Shown here: positions 38,163 through 47,777 of the stretch, piece by piece
How the letters are laid out: every line of letters starts with the position of its first letter
How positions within the stretch are numbered: the first letter of the stretch is position 1
Assembly: GCF_009830285.1 (NCBI RefSeq)
Contig: NZ_WUQX01000001.1
Coordinates: forward strand, 558,501 to 622,500
Direction: 5' to 3'
Length of the DNA stretch: 64,000 nucleotides
DNA from: Sporofaciens musculi
Lineage (GTDB): Bacteria > Bacillota > Clostridia > Lachnospirales > Lachnospiraceae
Program-made: the position numbers and the translations under genes
Notes under the pieces: model-generated
Told to the model about the DNA's origin: nothing
Databases searched by the model: none
The model's input: the letters and a program-made list of their open reading frames with translations, nothing else

Positions 38163-40822
38163 TTGAAGTTTTTTTATAAGAGCAGAGGGACAATATCTGT
38201 ATTTTTAACAATTATACTTGTTCCCGTGCTGATATTCGGGGGAATGACCACAGACGCGGCGCGTATCAGCATGTCGAAGGTGGTAATCTCCGATGCCGGA
38301 GAGATGGCGATGAATGCAGGTCTGGCACAGTATAATGAGGAACTGCATGACGAATATGGATTGTTGGTAATGAAGCAATCGCCGGAAAGTATGAAGGATG
38401 AGCTTAAAAAGTATTTTGACGGATCGCTCAACGGCACAGGACTTGACGGAACGGACGGCTATAAGAAGATTCTGGATTTATTAACAGAAAATTTTAAAAC
38501 CATTAATGTCCAAGGCTCTGAAATCTATCAGACGGAAGTAGAGAAGCAGCAGATTCTTGAGTACATGAAGTACAGAGCGCCTGTATGTCTGACGGAATTG
38601 GTGGTAGATAAATTAAAAGAACTAAAAAATACGAAAAAAATGGCGGAAGCTATGAAAAAGCAGATGGAATTCGGAAAAGCCATGGAGGACTGCCAGGATA
38701 AGTTTCAAAAAGCAAAAGAAGCGTTAGATACGTTAGATGGGGTAATCAATAGTCTTGAATCCCAGAAAATAGAAAAAGAATTGGCACAGACAGAGGAGGA
38801 CTATAAGTATGTTGCCGCGCTGGCGTTACTGTTGAGGGAAGGAGCGCTTAAATATGATGAGAGGCTTTCGCAGTTGGAGACAGGCGATATGAAAGCTTCG
38901 ACAGAGGTGTTCCTTTTGAATGTAAAGTATGTAGATTTGGCGAATCCTCTGGATGAAGGGACTTATAACGCCTATCTTACCTGTATGAAGTACAAGAATA
39001 CGATTGATGATATGGGTGGAATCGGGAAATTGCTGGAAAGCAATAATCAGGCAGACCAAGGGGAAGATACGGATAACACAGGAACAGATTCGGGAAGCCT
39101 TGAGAAATTAAAAACCGATTATGAGAGGGAACTGAAAAGAATCAAAGATTATCCGAGCTTACTGCTTACTCATGCCAATGCTTGTATAGACTCGCATTAT
39201 CAGGCGTTGAATGTATATTGGAACAGCGCGAAGGGCGCCGAACAAGCGGCAAAGACAGCATACGACAGATTAAAGGATGTAAAGAAGGAATTAGAAAAAG
39301 CGAAAACGAAATTTGCAGAATGGGATAGGGCAAACCGTGAATTAAAAAATGCCGGAAGTAATACAGAGAGTATGGACGCAGAGGTAGAGAAATACAGGAA
39401 ATTTTTTGACGATGGAAATGGGGCAGCCGATTCTAGCCAGTTAGAGAGCCTGATGGAAGATGTGCGGACAAATCAGGAGTATTTTAAGAAATTAAAGGGC
39501 GTGCTTGAAGAAGAAAAATTCTGTGACAAATCTATCGCCACAACATCTGCCCCAGAGCAAAGCGAATGTTATAAGAGGGCTGCAGGCACATGTCTTTCGG
39601 GAATGAAAACAAGCGGTTATGAAACGTTTTATGCGATAAAAAAGATATGGTCAGAGAAGTATATTGTAAAATACGAGCATGCAGATATAAACAGCGCGGG
39701 GAGTTCCAAATCAATCAGCGAGCATCCTTTTTACAAAAGGCTTCAGGAATACTGCAAAGAATCGAATTCCGGAGACTCAAAGGAAAAGCAGGAGGCAAAC
39801 AGCCGTTTAGAGCAAAGTAAGACGGCCGGCGAAGATGCGAAAAAGGCGGACGAATATCCGGATTTTAGCTGGAGTACCGTAAACGTGCGGCCCTCCTCCC
39901 AGGTGGAAAATGCAGCTTCCCAGGCCAATGACAAAGCGGCGGATTTAGACGCGGCAGGAGACGTAGGTAATTCTTCAGCCAGACGTAATTCAATAGATAA
40001 ATTCGGAGAATCTATTGATGCCGCCACATCTTTTCTGGATAAAGTAGATGAAATTGTGACAAAAGGCTTAGAGAATCTATATATTGCCGAATATGCCATG
40101 CAGATGTTCTCTTATTATACGGTAAATAAGGAGGACGGACAAGAAAGGGCACAGGAAGACATTATCGGAATCAGCGGCTATAAGCTGTCCAATCATGCCG
40201 CCTATCAGGCGGAGGGCGAGTATATTCTGTGGGGGAAGGATACGTCTAAGGAAAACATAAAAAATACAGTTATGATGATTTTTTGGAATCCGGCTGCTTT
40301 TTAATTCTTTTTTTCGCTTTTACAGATACGACGATTGGAAATATAGCGGGCAGCGCAGCGAGTATTATTACCAGTGCGGCTCCCTATCTGGAGCCGATTG
40401 TGAAGGTTGTGATTTTACTTGGTTTTGCAGGGGTAGAGACCGCGGACGATATCAACAAGATAAAGCAAGGATATGGCGTTGCCGTTGTGAAAAATAAAAA
40501 TACGTGGGCTACCCTTCCCCATGGAGGCAGCAGTACGGATAAAGGGCTAACGTTAGATTATTCTGAGTATTTGAGAGTTTTCCTCAATATATCCATACTT
40601 ACAGGGAATAAAGCCGGTATCCTTGGAAGAATTGCAGATTGTATCCAGGCCAATCAGCCTGATGCTAATTTGCTGGAAGGGTATACCATGATTGCGGTGC
40701 AGGCGAAGGTCAGCTCCAGGACAACGTTCATGCGCAAGATATCAGATTGGGGAGAGAACAGTACATGGGGATTTCCAGACGATACCTATACGATTTCTTA
40801 TCAGAGTATACTGGGCTATTGA
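38163..40822 (+). pseudogene. DUF5702-type pilus-locus protein, split by frameshift at poly-T tracts
   Basis: The first part (38163-40304, 713 codons, TTG start after GGGAGGA) has the DUF5702 N-terminus RGTISVFLTIILVPVLIFGGMTTDAARISMSKVVISDAGEMAMNAGL and long coiled-coil regions. It stops at 40304. A second frame (40283-40822) continues as AFTDTTIGNIAGSAASIITSAAPYLEPIVKVVILLGFAGVETADD, the family's C-terminal part. Between them lie T6 (40279-40284) and T7 (40308-40314). Removing one T from each restores a single 885-residue frame reading IFGIRLLFNSFFAFTD across the joint. This is either sequencing error, real inactivation or slippage-dependent expression. Secreted or membrane-anchored, Tad-associated. 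Confidence 0.65.
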
Positions 40823-40870
40823 CCTGCATATCTGCTTGCGAAACATATAAAATATGAGGTATATAGAAAA

Positions 40871-41506
40871 ATGACAGAAGATGGCTACAAAGATAAAGGC
40901 TCCTTAACTGTAGAAGCGCTGCTGTTTCTGATTCCGTTTCTCATGGCATTCTGCACGTTGATTAATGCGGCAAGGTTCGTACAGGCAGAAATGTTAATCC
41001 ACCACGCAGTAACTCAGACTGCCAAACAGATATCCACATACAGTTACGTGCTGACAAAAGCAGAGATTAGCGACAGAATCCAGGAAACCAACAGGAAAAG
41101 TGAGGAGCTTAAGGTAACGGTAGAGAAGGCGACAAGCTCGGTAGATGGTTTTGTAAATGAGGTCAGCAATATCAATATGGACGGGCTTGTGGACAGTGTG
41201 TTCAGCCTGGTGAAGAATAAAGGCCAGCAGATGGCAATAACAACAGGCGTCGGTATGCTGACGAGGAATAATATTAAGAATGAGCTTTCCCTTATGACGG
41301 ATAATCCGGACGAATTTCTAAAAAATATTGGTATTATAGACGGATTGTCCGGACTAAAGTTCTCTCATACAAAGTGTCTTGATCATACGGAGGGAAAAGG
41401 AACAGTTAAGATTGTGGTTAATTATACTATGAAAAACATCCTTTTTCCGGAGTTTGATTTTGGACAACATGAATTCTGCCAGTGTGCTTATACGCTGATA
41501 TGGTAA
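40871..41506 (+). CDS. TadE/TadF-like pseudopilin
   Basis: A 211-residue protein with the pseudopilin start KDKGSLTVEALLFLIPFLMAFCTLINAARFVQAEM (Glu at the expected +5-like position of the helix). A helical middle region (AEISDRIQETNRKSEELKVTVEKATSSVDGFVNEV) and a beta-rich end follow. It lies between the DUF5702 gene and the prepilin peptidase, so it is a minor component of the same pilus. Confidence 0.78.
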   Translation: MTEDGYKDKGSLTVEALLFLIPFLMAFCTLINAARFVQAEMLIHHAVTQTAKQISTYSYVLTKAEISDRIQETNRKSEELKVTVEKATSSVDGFVNEVSNINMDGLVDSVFSLVKNKGQQMAITTGVGMLTRNNIKNELSLMTDNPDEFLKNIGIIDGLSGLKFSHTKCLDHTEGKGTVKIVVNYTMKNILFPEFDFGQHEFCQCAYTLIW

Positions 41507-41519
41507 GGGGATGTGAGAT

Positions 41520-42098
41520 ATGGAGAAGGGAAAGGCATGGTTTATCGAGCAATGGGAAAATAAGCGGTTTAAGGTAGGTACGCTCTTTATTCTGGCGGCA
41601 GGCGTTGGTCTAACGGTAGAATGGTTTGCCTTTTCCTATAGCGTCTGGAAGATATTGCGTTATCTAATCCTGTTTGCCGCGCTGTTTCTCATTGCATGGA
41701 TTGACCATGACAGTAAGCGCATCCCAAACAAGATATTGAAGGCGCTGATGGTAATAAGAGGAATCCTGTTTATTCCGGAATGGCTGACGTATCCGGGGCT
41801 TGGGACTGCCATGCTGCTTTCCATCGGAATGGGGGCGCTGCTTGGCGGAGGCATGTTTCTGCTGGCTCATTTTATTTCCAAAGGCGGCGTAGGGATGGGA
41901 GATGTAAAGCTTTTTGCGGTAATCGGGTGCTATGTGGGAAGCGGCAGTATCATGTCAGTCGCTTTTCTGTCAGCGTTGTCCGGCGCGGTCTACAGTATTT
42001 CGATGCTGCTGCTCAAGAAAATAAAACTGAAGGAGGAGATACCGTTTGCCCCGTTTATATTTGTCGGAACAATGCTGACAATGGTGCTCGGTATGTAG
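41520..42098 (+). CDS. Prepilin peptidase (A24 family, CpaA-like)
   Basis: A 192-residue aspartyl protease with about six membrane helices. The two catalytic Asp are in IAWIDHDSKRIPN and GVGMGDVKLFAVIG (the GxGDxK motif). No N-methylation Cys domain, as in TadV/CpaA enzymes. It cleaves the prepilin and pseudopilins encoded just upstream. ATG follows the previous stop by 13 nt. Confidence 0.9.
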   Translation: MEKGKAWFIEQWENKRFKVGTLFILAAGVGLTVEWFAFSYSVWKILRYLILFAALFLIAWIDHDSKRIPNKILKALMVIRGILFIPEWLTYPGLGTAMLLSIGMGALLGGGMFLLAHFISKGGVGMGDVKLFAVIGCYVGSGSIMSVAFLSALSGAVYSISMLLLKKIKLKEEIPFAPFIFVGTMLTMVLGM

Positions 42099-42105
42099 CG
42101 TACAG

Positions 42106-43413
42106 ATGAAGAAATATATCATACTTATGTTTGCGGTTTTATTGGGGCTGTCATGGTATACGGCGATTTCAGATATGGTGAACCGCCCTAAAAATGCGAA
42201 AGCACATATTCAAAAGGCTGCCGAGCTGGAAGAAAAGGAAATCTATGTTGACGCAGTAACAGAGTATGAGCAGGCATTGGAATATGATCCTGATAATATA
42301 GATACCCGTATAAAGCTGGCAAAGGCATATCTAAACAGCGGAAACAGTAACAAGTTTACCTCCATCTGTGAAAAGACTGCAGAAGCTTATCCGGAGTATG
42401 CAGAGGCGTTGAATATTCTGATAGAGTATTATCTGGAAAATGGTTATGAAGAACAGGCGGTAAAATATCTGGAAGCGTTTGTGAAGAATCATCCAGAGCA
42501 TAAAAAAGCGAAGGAATGGTTTGCAAACTTAAAAGGAAGCTATACAGAATTATATTGCCATTATGAAGAAATGGGAGATATTGTCAATGGTTCCATGGTG
42601 GTTATGAAGGACGGACTCTACGGGCTTGCGGATGCCAGGGGACAGGAAATGATTGCATGCGAGTATAAGGAAATATATCCATTCTCGGAGGATGGCTTTG
42701 CCTTGGCAAGAAAAGAAGATGGCGCCTATATTTATATAGACAAGGCTGGACAGACGCGAAAGGCGCCGGATGGAGCCTTTCGTGAGCTTGGAATGATTAG
42801 TTCTGACCGTGCTGTGGCATGTAAAGAGGGAAAATATGGTTACCTTGACGAGAATATGGAGCCGACGGGTAAATTTTCATGGGACGCGCTGACCGGAATG
42901 GAGGGAAGCACAGGTTTTGGAAAGAAGGATGAAAAATGGATTCTGGTAAATCAGGATGGAAAAGCTAAGGGTGAGAAAAAATACAATGATATAATTGTAG
43001 ATGAAAACGGATTTTGTGCAAGCCAGAAGTGTATCTTTGTAAAGGAAAAGAAGGAATACTATCTGATGAATCCCAAGGAGAAAAAGATAGGCAGGCAGAC
43101 GTTTGACGATGCAAAAGCATTTACCGAGAATGGGTATGCGGCCGTCTGCCGTGACGGAAAATGGGGATTTGTAGATACGGAAGGGAAACTGGTCATTGAT
43201 TGCGCCTACGAGGACGCCGAATCGTTTTGTAATGGTTTTGCGGCGGTATATATAGACGGAAAGTGGGGATATATTGACACAGAAGGGAATGTGATTATAA
43301 CGCCGCGGTTTGAAACAGCAACGCATTTTACAAAAGAGGGAACAGCGGCAGTAAAGATTGACGAGGGCGGAAATGAAGTGTGGAAGCTGATTCAGCTGGA
43401 TTTGAAAAGGTAG
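42106..43413 (+). CDS. TPR and WG-repeat protein, membrane-anchored
   Basis: A 435-residue protein. N-terminal signal-anchor (KKYIILMFAVLLGLSWYTAI). Residues about 30-145 are TPR units (KAAELEEKEIYVDAVTEYEQALEYDPDNIDTRIKLAKAYLNSG). Residues about 150-430 are WG (KWG) repeats (DGKWGFVDTEGKLVIDCAYEDAESF, DGKWGYIDTEGNVIITPRFETATHF). Predicted outside the membrane. WG-repeat proteins often bind wall or other proteins; the exact role in the pilus locus is not known. Confidence 0.85.
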   Translation: MKKYIILMFAVLLGLSWYTAISDMVNRPKNAKAHIQKAAELEEKEIYVDAVTEYEQALEYDPDNIDTRIKLAKAYLNSGNSNKFTSICEKTAEAYPEYAEALNILIEYYLENGYEEQAVKYLEAFVKNHPEHKKAKEWFANLKGSYTELYCHYEEMGDIVNGSMVVMKDGLYGLADARGQEMIACEYKEIYPFSEDGFALARKEDGAYIYIDKAGQTRKAPDGAFRELGMISSDRAVACKEGKYGYLDENMEPTGKFSWDALTGMEGSTGFGKKDEKWILVNQDGKAKGEKKYNDIIVDENGFCASQKCIFVKEKKEYYLMNPKEKKIGRQTFDDAKAFTENGYAAVCRDGKWGFVDTEGKLVIDCAYEDAESFCNGFAAVYIDGKWGYIDTEGNVIITPRFETATHFTKEGTAAVKIDEGGNEVWKLIQLDLKR

Positions 43414-43430
43414 GGAGGAATCGGAGGAAG

Positions 43431-44813
43431 ATGTGTTCATTTACATATGAAGAACAGGGGAATAAGAGATACCTGGTATATGAAAAGAAGCCTGATGACA
43501 GTATGGACATTTTGACATTGGAAATGATGTCCAATAACAGAATAGACGGGCTTGTTCCCGTAAGCCATACGCAGATTGACGACTGTTTTTATATGAAGTA
43601 TGATATTACAGGGCTTCAAAGTCTTCGGGAATACTTTCAGATACCGGTAAACCGAAAGAAATTTTTTTCTATTCTGGAATCAATCCTTAGTGCGGTTATG
43701 ATGGCAGAGGAGTATATGCTGACGTTGACGTCTTATGTATTGAATCTTGACTATATGTACGTGGATTCGGCTGCATTTAAGGTCTTTATGGTGGTACTGC
43801 CGATTGTGCGAAGTGAACTTTCTCTTGAAATGTTTTTGAAGCAGCTTCTGATTGATGTGAAGTACGACCAGACAGAGGATTGCAGTTACGTTGCAATGTT
43901 TTCTAATTTGTTGGGTAATCTAAAGCCATTTTCGGCAAGCGCGTTGAAAGAGCAGATTACCAGGCAGTCATTTTCGGCGAAATCTGGGCAGAAGCCAGTT
44001 TTGGAATCACAGCGGCGTGAGAAAAACATTTTGCCTAAAGTGCAGGTTCAAGAAAAGCCTAAGACGGATATCAAGGAACGGGGCAGCTCATTAGACGCGG
44101 ATAAGCAGCGTTGTTTTGATATTCTGTTTTCAAATGAGGAAACTCCGAAGAAGGAGAAAAAAGGATTGTTTTTTAAAAAGGACAAATCTGATAAAAGCGG
44201 TAAGACGGAAAAAAAGAGCTTTTGGAAAAAAAGGAAAGAAGATGCAGGAAAAATACCAGAGATGGAGGCAATATTGGGCGGGTTTCAGATACCTGGGAGG
44301 AATCAGCCGGTTTGCGGGCAGGATGAAATTTACTCAGAAGGCGGTGGAGCCAATCATAAGGCAGACAAGTTTCCAAAGCAAGATGTGTCAATTCCGGTTC
44401 AGAAGGTTGGGATGAATCGAGTTCCGGTAGAGATGCAATACGTGGAAGAAGCAACATATTTTGAAGCCGAAGATGAGGAAGCAACGGTTTTGATGGAAGA
44501 CTATTCTATGCCGGAATTAATCTTGATTCGCAGGAGTACGAACGAGAGTTTTAGGATTGAGGGAACGGTGGTAAGAGTCGGAAGAAGCCATACTGCCACG
44601 GAAATACTAATCGAAGGAAATAAACGTGTAGGGAGAGTTCACGCTATCTTGCATGTGCAGGACGGGGAAGTCTATATTGAGGATAATCATTCTAAAAACT
44701 GTACTTTCGTGAACGGAGTTCAGATTATGCCACAGGACCGTCCCTGTCGGCTGGAGCCAGGTTCTAAGATTCGGCTGGGAGATGAAGAACTGGAGTTTCA
44801 GATACGGGAATAA
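43431..44813 (+). CDS. DUF6382-type protein with C-terminal FHA domain
   Basis: A 460-residue protein. The ATG at 43431 has SD GGAGGA; the frame is open from 43380. Residues 1-180 resemble the DUF6382 domain that often precedes FHA in Lachnospiraceae (YLVYEKKPDDSMDILTLEMMSNNRIDGLVPVSH). A Lys-rich linker follows, then the FHA domain (about 385-460: VVRVGRSHTATEILIEGNKRVGRVHAILHV, CTFVNGVQ). The phosphothreonine-contacting Ser of the usual SRxH motif is Gly here (GRVH). FHA domains read phospho-Thr; the kinase at 29653 and the phosphatase that follows are likely partners. Confidence 0.82.
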   Translation: MCSFTYEEQGNKRYLVYEKKPDDSMDILTLEMMSNNRIDGLVPVSHTQIDDCFYMKYDITGLQSLREYFQIPVNRKKFFSILESILSAVMMAEEYMLTLTSYVLNLDYMYVDSAAFKVFMVVLPIVRSELSLEMFLKQLLIDVKYDQTEDCSYVAMFSNLLGNLKPFSASALKEQITRQSFSAKSGQKPVLESQRREKNILPKVQVQEKPKTDIKERGSSLDADKQRCFDILFSNEETPKKEKKGLFFKKDKSDKSGKTEKKSFWKKRKEDAGKIPEMEAILGGFQIPGRNQPVCGQDEIYSEGGGANHKADKFPKQDVSIPVQKVGMNRVPVEMQYVEEATYFEAEDEEATVLMEDYSMPELILIRRSTNESFRIEGTVVRVGRSHTATEILIEGNKRVGRVHAILHVQDGEVYIEDNHSKNCTFVNGVQIMPQDRPCRLEPGSKIRLGDEELEFQIRE

Positions 44814-45685
44814 TGGAAGGAACTAGGATGAGATATTTATCAGCTTATTATACGGATAAAGGAAAAAGAAAAGGCGTCAATCAGGATTCTCTGCTGGTCA
44901 GCAAGGCGAAGAAGCGGGGGCGGGAGGTTGTTCTTGCGGTAATCTGTGATGGAATGGGAGGCTTGGAAAGGGGCGAAGCGGCAAGTTTTGAGGTGGTTTG
45001 CTCATTTGCCGCATGGCTTCGGGAAAGTTTTTCGGCATTGGCAGAGGAGGAAGAATTTGAAGATGAGTTGTATGATTCCTGGGAAATGCTTTTTCAGAGT
45101 GTACACCAGAAAATAAAAAAGTATGGAAAAGATCATGGGATACGAATTGGTACTACGGCAACGGTAATGCTTTTATGGCAGGAACGTCTTTATATCGCGC
45201 ATGTAGGAGATTGCCGTATTTATGAGATAGAAAAGCAGATTAGGCAGTTGACGAAAGATCAAGTTAAAGGCTCTCTGGGGAGAGATGAAGATACTGCTTC
45301 GCATATTTTAATGCAGGGGGTAGGGGCGTCAAAGACAGTCAGACCGGTTTATCACAGCAAAGATGTGAAAGAAAATGCAGTTTATCTGCTGTGTACGGAC
45401 GGATTTAGGCATAAAATCAGTATACAGGAATTGGAGAAGGAGTTTGCGCCGAAAGAATTAGCAGATGAAAAGGCTATGGTGAGACAGGGGGAAAAGATTG
45501 CGAAAGAGGTGATTAAGAGGGGGGAGAGGGATAATATATCTGTGATTCTCTTGCGTACGATTCCGGCGCCGGCAGATTGTTTGGCTGTGGAGGATAGCTG
45601 TGAGGGAGAATATTCCATAGATAAAGAGGCGATTGTGTCGGACATGGCGTCGATTGCCCTGCATCAAAATGCCCAAAAACCGTAA
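44813..45685 (+). CDS. PP2C-family Ser/Thr protein phosphatase
   Basis: A 290-residue phosphatase; the ATG at 44813 overlaps the FHA stop by one base, and a second ATG at 44828 is also possible. Conserved PPM motifs are present: KRKGVNQDSLL, AVICDGMGGLERGE (metal Asp), GTTATVMLLW, AHVGDCRIYEI, YLLCTDGF and RDNISVILL. It removes phosphates from Ser/Thr and would oppose the kinase at 29653. Last gene of the Tad operon. Confidence 0.92.
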   Translation: MEGTRMRYLSAYYTDKGKRKGVNQDSLLVSKAKKRGREVVLAVICDGMGGLERGEAASFEVVCSFAAWLRESFSALAEEEEFEDELYDSWEMLFQSVHQKIKKYGKDHGIRIGTTATVMLLWQERLYIAHVGDCRIYEIEKQIRQLTKDQVKGSLGRDEDTASHILMQGVGASKTVRPVYHSKDVKENAVYLLCTDGFRHKISIQELEKEFAPKELADEKAMVRQGEKIAKEVIKRGERDNISVILLRTIPAPADCLAVEDSCEGEYSIDKEAIVSDMASIALHQNAQKP

Positions 45686-45722
45686 AGGCGTGTTGCAGCC
45701 TTCATTGGTTTTGGGCATTTTA
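45666..45722. terminator. Bidirectional terminator at the end of the Tad operon
   Basis: AAAATGCCCAAAAACC (45666-45681, overlapping the PP2C stop) pairs with GGTTTTGGGCATTTT (45707-45721), and an inner AAGGC/GCCTT stem extends the structure. Confidence 0.82.
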
Positions 45723-45731
45723 GCAGGATAA

Positions 45732-46112
45732 TTAAGCAGTTTCTCCACTCTTAACGACACAGCTTTTTCGATAAAACGCCATCCCAAATCGGACAATACT
45801 ACGATATCCAGCCCTTTCCACCCTGCGTGCATACTGCCGCTTCTCAATCTGCTTTAATGCCTCGTCACATTCCGCCTCAAGCCGGTCCTCACATCTGGCA
45901 ATCTTGGCCTCAATAACCGCAGCCCGTCGGTTGCTGCGGTCCTTAATTAAAAGATCCGCCCTGCCAAGCCCGTTTTCATAATTAGATTCTACCACATATT
46001 CCGTTCCTGAAAACAATCCAGTCAGAAATGCATGATAAAAGCTTTCCGAATAGTCATGATAGCTGATTGTATCGAACAGCAGATCGGATAACTGCTGGCT
46101 TAAATCCGCATA
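45732..46112 (-). pseudogene. 5'-truncated PD-(D/E)XK nuclease (AAA-ATPase-like) remnant
   Basis: Reading from about 46112, the minus strand gives YADLSQQLSDLLFDTISYHDYSESFYHAFLTGLFSGTEYVVESN, then GLGRADLLIKDRSNRRAAVIEAKIA (Asp and ExK of the PD-(D/E)XK fold), to a stop at 45732. This is the C-terminal domain of the large AAA-ATPase-like/PD-(D/E)XK proteins common in Lachnospiraceae. A TAA at 46113-46115 lies just upstream in frame and the whole ATPase part is absent, so this is a decayed fragment. Confidence 0.7.
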
Positions 46113-46221
46113 TTACTGAATGAAGCCGGCCTAAAATAAAATTTTCACCTCCATATTGACAATCATCCCCAAATAGGTTATAGTCATATATGTAAACACA
46201 TAATTTAATCATGAAGACTTT

Positions 46222-46320
46222 CTCTTATTCAGAGCAGTGGAGATACAAAGGATCTGTGAAGCTGCGGCAACCCCCTAGATGGGAAGGTGCCAACCTGAGC
46301 GAGCAATCGAACAATAAGAG
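46222..46320 (+). ncRNA. SAM-I (S-box) riboswitch
   Basis: Closing stem CTCTTATT (46222-46229) / AATAAGAG (46313-46320). The S-box core is recognisable: CAGAGCAGTGGAG, GAAGCTGCGGCAACC and GGGAAGGTGCCAACCTGAGCGAGC. It binds S-adenosylmethionine and, with the terminator at 46340, should switch off metK when SAM is plentiful. Confidence 0.9.
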
Positions 46321-46339
46321 GATTGGTTTATGAGATATA

Positions 46340-46369
46340 AAACAGTCCGCTTAATGCGGGCTGTTTTTT
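46340..46369 (+). terminator. Riboswitch-controlled terminator before metK
   Basis: AACAGTCCGC-TTAA-TGCGGGCTGTT stem followed by a run of T, 20 nt after the S-box and about 90 nt before metK. This is the expression platform. Confidence 0.88.
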
Positions 46370-46457
46370 ATATACCATACAGGCAGTAAGAATATCTTAT
46401 GGGTCCGGTCGAAGAGAAAGTACGCCATCATGAAGGAAAGAAAAGGAGTGGAACATA

Positions 46458-47645
46458 ATGGAAAGACATTTATTCACATCAGAATCAGTAACAGAGGGAC
46501 ATCCGGATAAGATGTGCGACGCAATCTCAGACGCAATCTTAGACGCATTGATGGAGCAGGATCCCATGAGCCGTGTAGCCTGTGAGACGAGCACCACCAC
46601 AGGAATTGTCCTTGTCATGGGAGAGATTACAACGAAGGCATACGTAGACATTCAGAAGATTGTAAGGGATACCATCAAGGAGATTGGCTATGTGCGCGGT
46701 AAGTATGGATTTGACGCAGAGACCTGCGGCGTTCTCACAGCCATTGACGAGCAGTCAGGCGATATCGCAATGGGCGTTGATAAGGCTTTGGAGGCGAAGA
46801 ACAACCAGATGTCAGAGGAAGAGATTGCGGCCATCGGCGCTGGCGACCAGGGTATGATGTTTGGTTATGCTTCTGATGAGACGCCTGAGCTTATGCCTTA
46901 TCCGATTGCATTAGCCCATAAGCTGTCCAGGAAGCTTGCTGAGGTGAGAAAAGACGGCACGCTTACATATTTAAGACCAGACGGAAAGTCTCAGGTAACC
47001 GTTGAGTATAGCGAGGAGGGAATTCCGGTACGTCTGGATGCAGTAGTATTATCTACACAGCATGATCCAGATGTTACACAGGAGCAGATTCATCAGGATA
47101 TTAAGAAATATGTCTTTGACGCAGTCATTCCGGCAGATATGGTAGATGATGAGACGAAGTTCTTCATCAATCCTACCGGACGCTTCGTTATCGGCGGACC
47201 TCACGGAGACAGCGGGCTTACGGGACGTAAGATTATCGTAGACACCTACGGAGGAATGGCGCGTCACGGCGGCGGTGCATTTTCTGGAAAGGACTGCACC
47301 AAGGTAGACCGTTCGGCAGCGTATGCGGCCCGTTATGTTGCCAAGAATATTGTGGCAGCAGGTCTTGCGAAGAAGTGTGAGATTCAGTTGTCCTATGCAA
47401 TCGGCGTTGCTCACCCGACTTCAATTATGGTAGATACCTTCGGAACCGGTAAGCTCAGTAACGAGAAGCTGGTTGACTTGATTCGTGAGAACTTCGACCT
47501 TCGGCCGGCAGGGATTATAAAGATGCTTGACCTGAGAAGACCGATTTACAAGCAGACAGCGGCATATGGACACTTTGGACGTACAGACTTAGATTTGCCC
47601 TGGGAGAAGACAGATAAGGTTGATATTTTGAAGAAATATCTGTAA
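46458..47645 (+). CDS. metK: S-adenosylmethionine synthetase
   Basis: A 395-residue enzyme that makes SAM from methionine and ATP. Conserved segments: [25 protein letters not shown] at the N-terminus, [12 protein letters not shown] (ATP site), the P-loop-like region [22 protein letters not shown] and [18 protein letters not shown] near the end. It sits behind an S-box riboswitch and has its own terminator, so it is a single-gene unit. Confidence 0.97.
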   Translation: MERHLFTSESVTEGHPDKMCDAISDAILDALMEQDPMSRVACETSTTTGIVLVMGEITTKAYVDIQKIVRDTIKEIGYVRGKYGFDAETCGVLTAIDEQSGDIAMGVDKALEAKNNQMSEEEIAAIGAGDQGMMFGYASDETPELMPYPIALAHKLSRKLAEVRKDGTLTYLRPDGKSQVTVEYSEEGIPVRLDAVVLSTQHDPDVTQEQIHQDIKKYVFDAVIPADMVDDETKFFINPTGRFVIGGPHGDSGLTGRKIIVDTYGGMARHGGGAFSGKDCTKVDRSAAYAARYVAKNIVAAGLAKKCEIQLSYAIGVAHPTSIMVDTFGTGKLSNEKLVDLIRENFDLRPAGIIKMLDLRRPIYKQTAAYGHFGRTDLDLPWEKTDKVDILKKYL

Positions 47646-47717
47646 AGGCGTCTGCATTGTGGCAGGACTTTACCTTAATGTTGTCAGATTATTTATAAAA
47701 ATTTTATAAAAATTTAT

Positions 47718-47745
47718 GGACGCTTTGCTGTGAAGCGTCCTTTTT
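47718..47745 (+). terminator. Terminator of metK
   Basis: GGACGCTT (47718-47725) / AAGCGTCC (47733-47740) followed by TTTTT. Confidence 0.88.
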
Positions 47746-47777
47746 CATGCTATACTTTATATCACGGAGGCATGAAG

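Noticed and set aside
46222-46320. tRNA or T-box leader before metK
   Set aside because: No tRNA fold or T-box sequence; the conserved core is that of an S-box (SAM-I) riboswitch.
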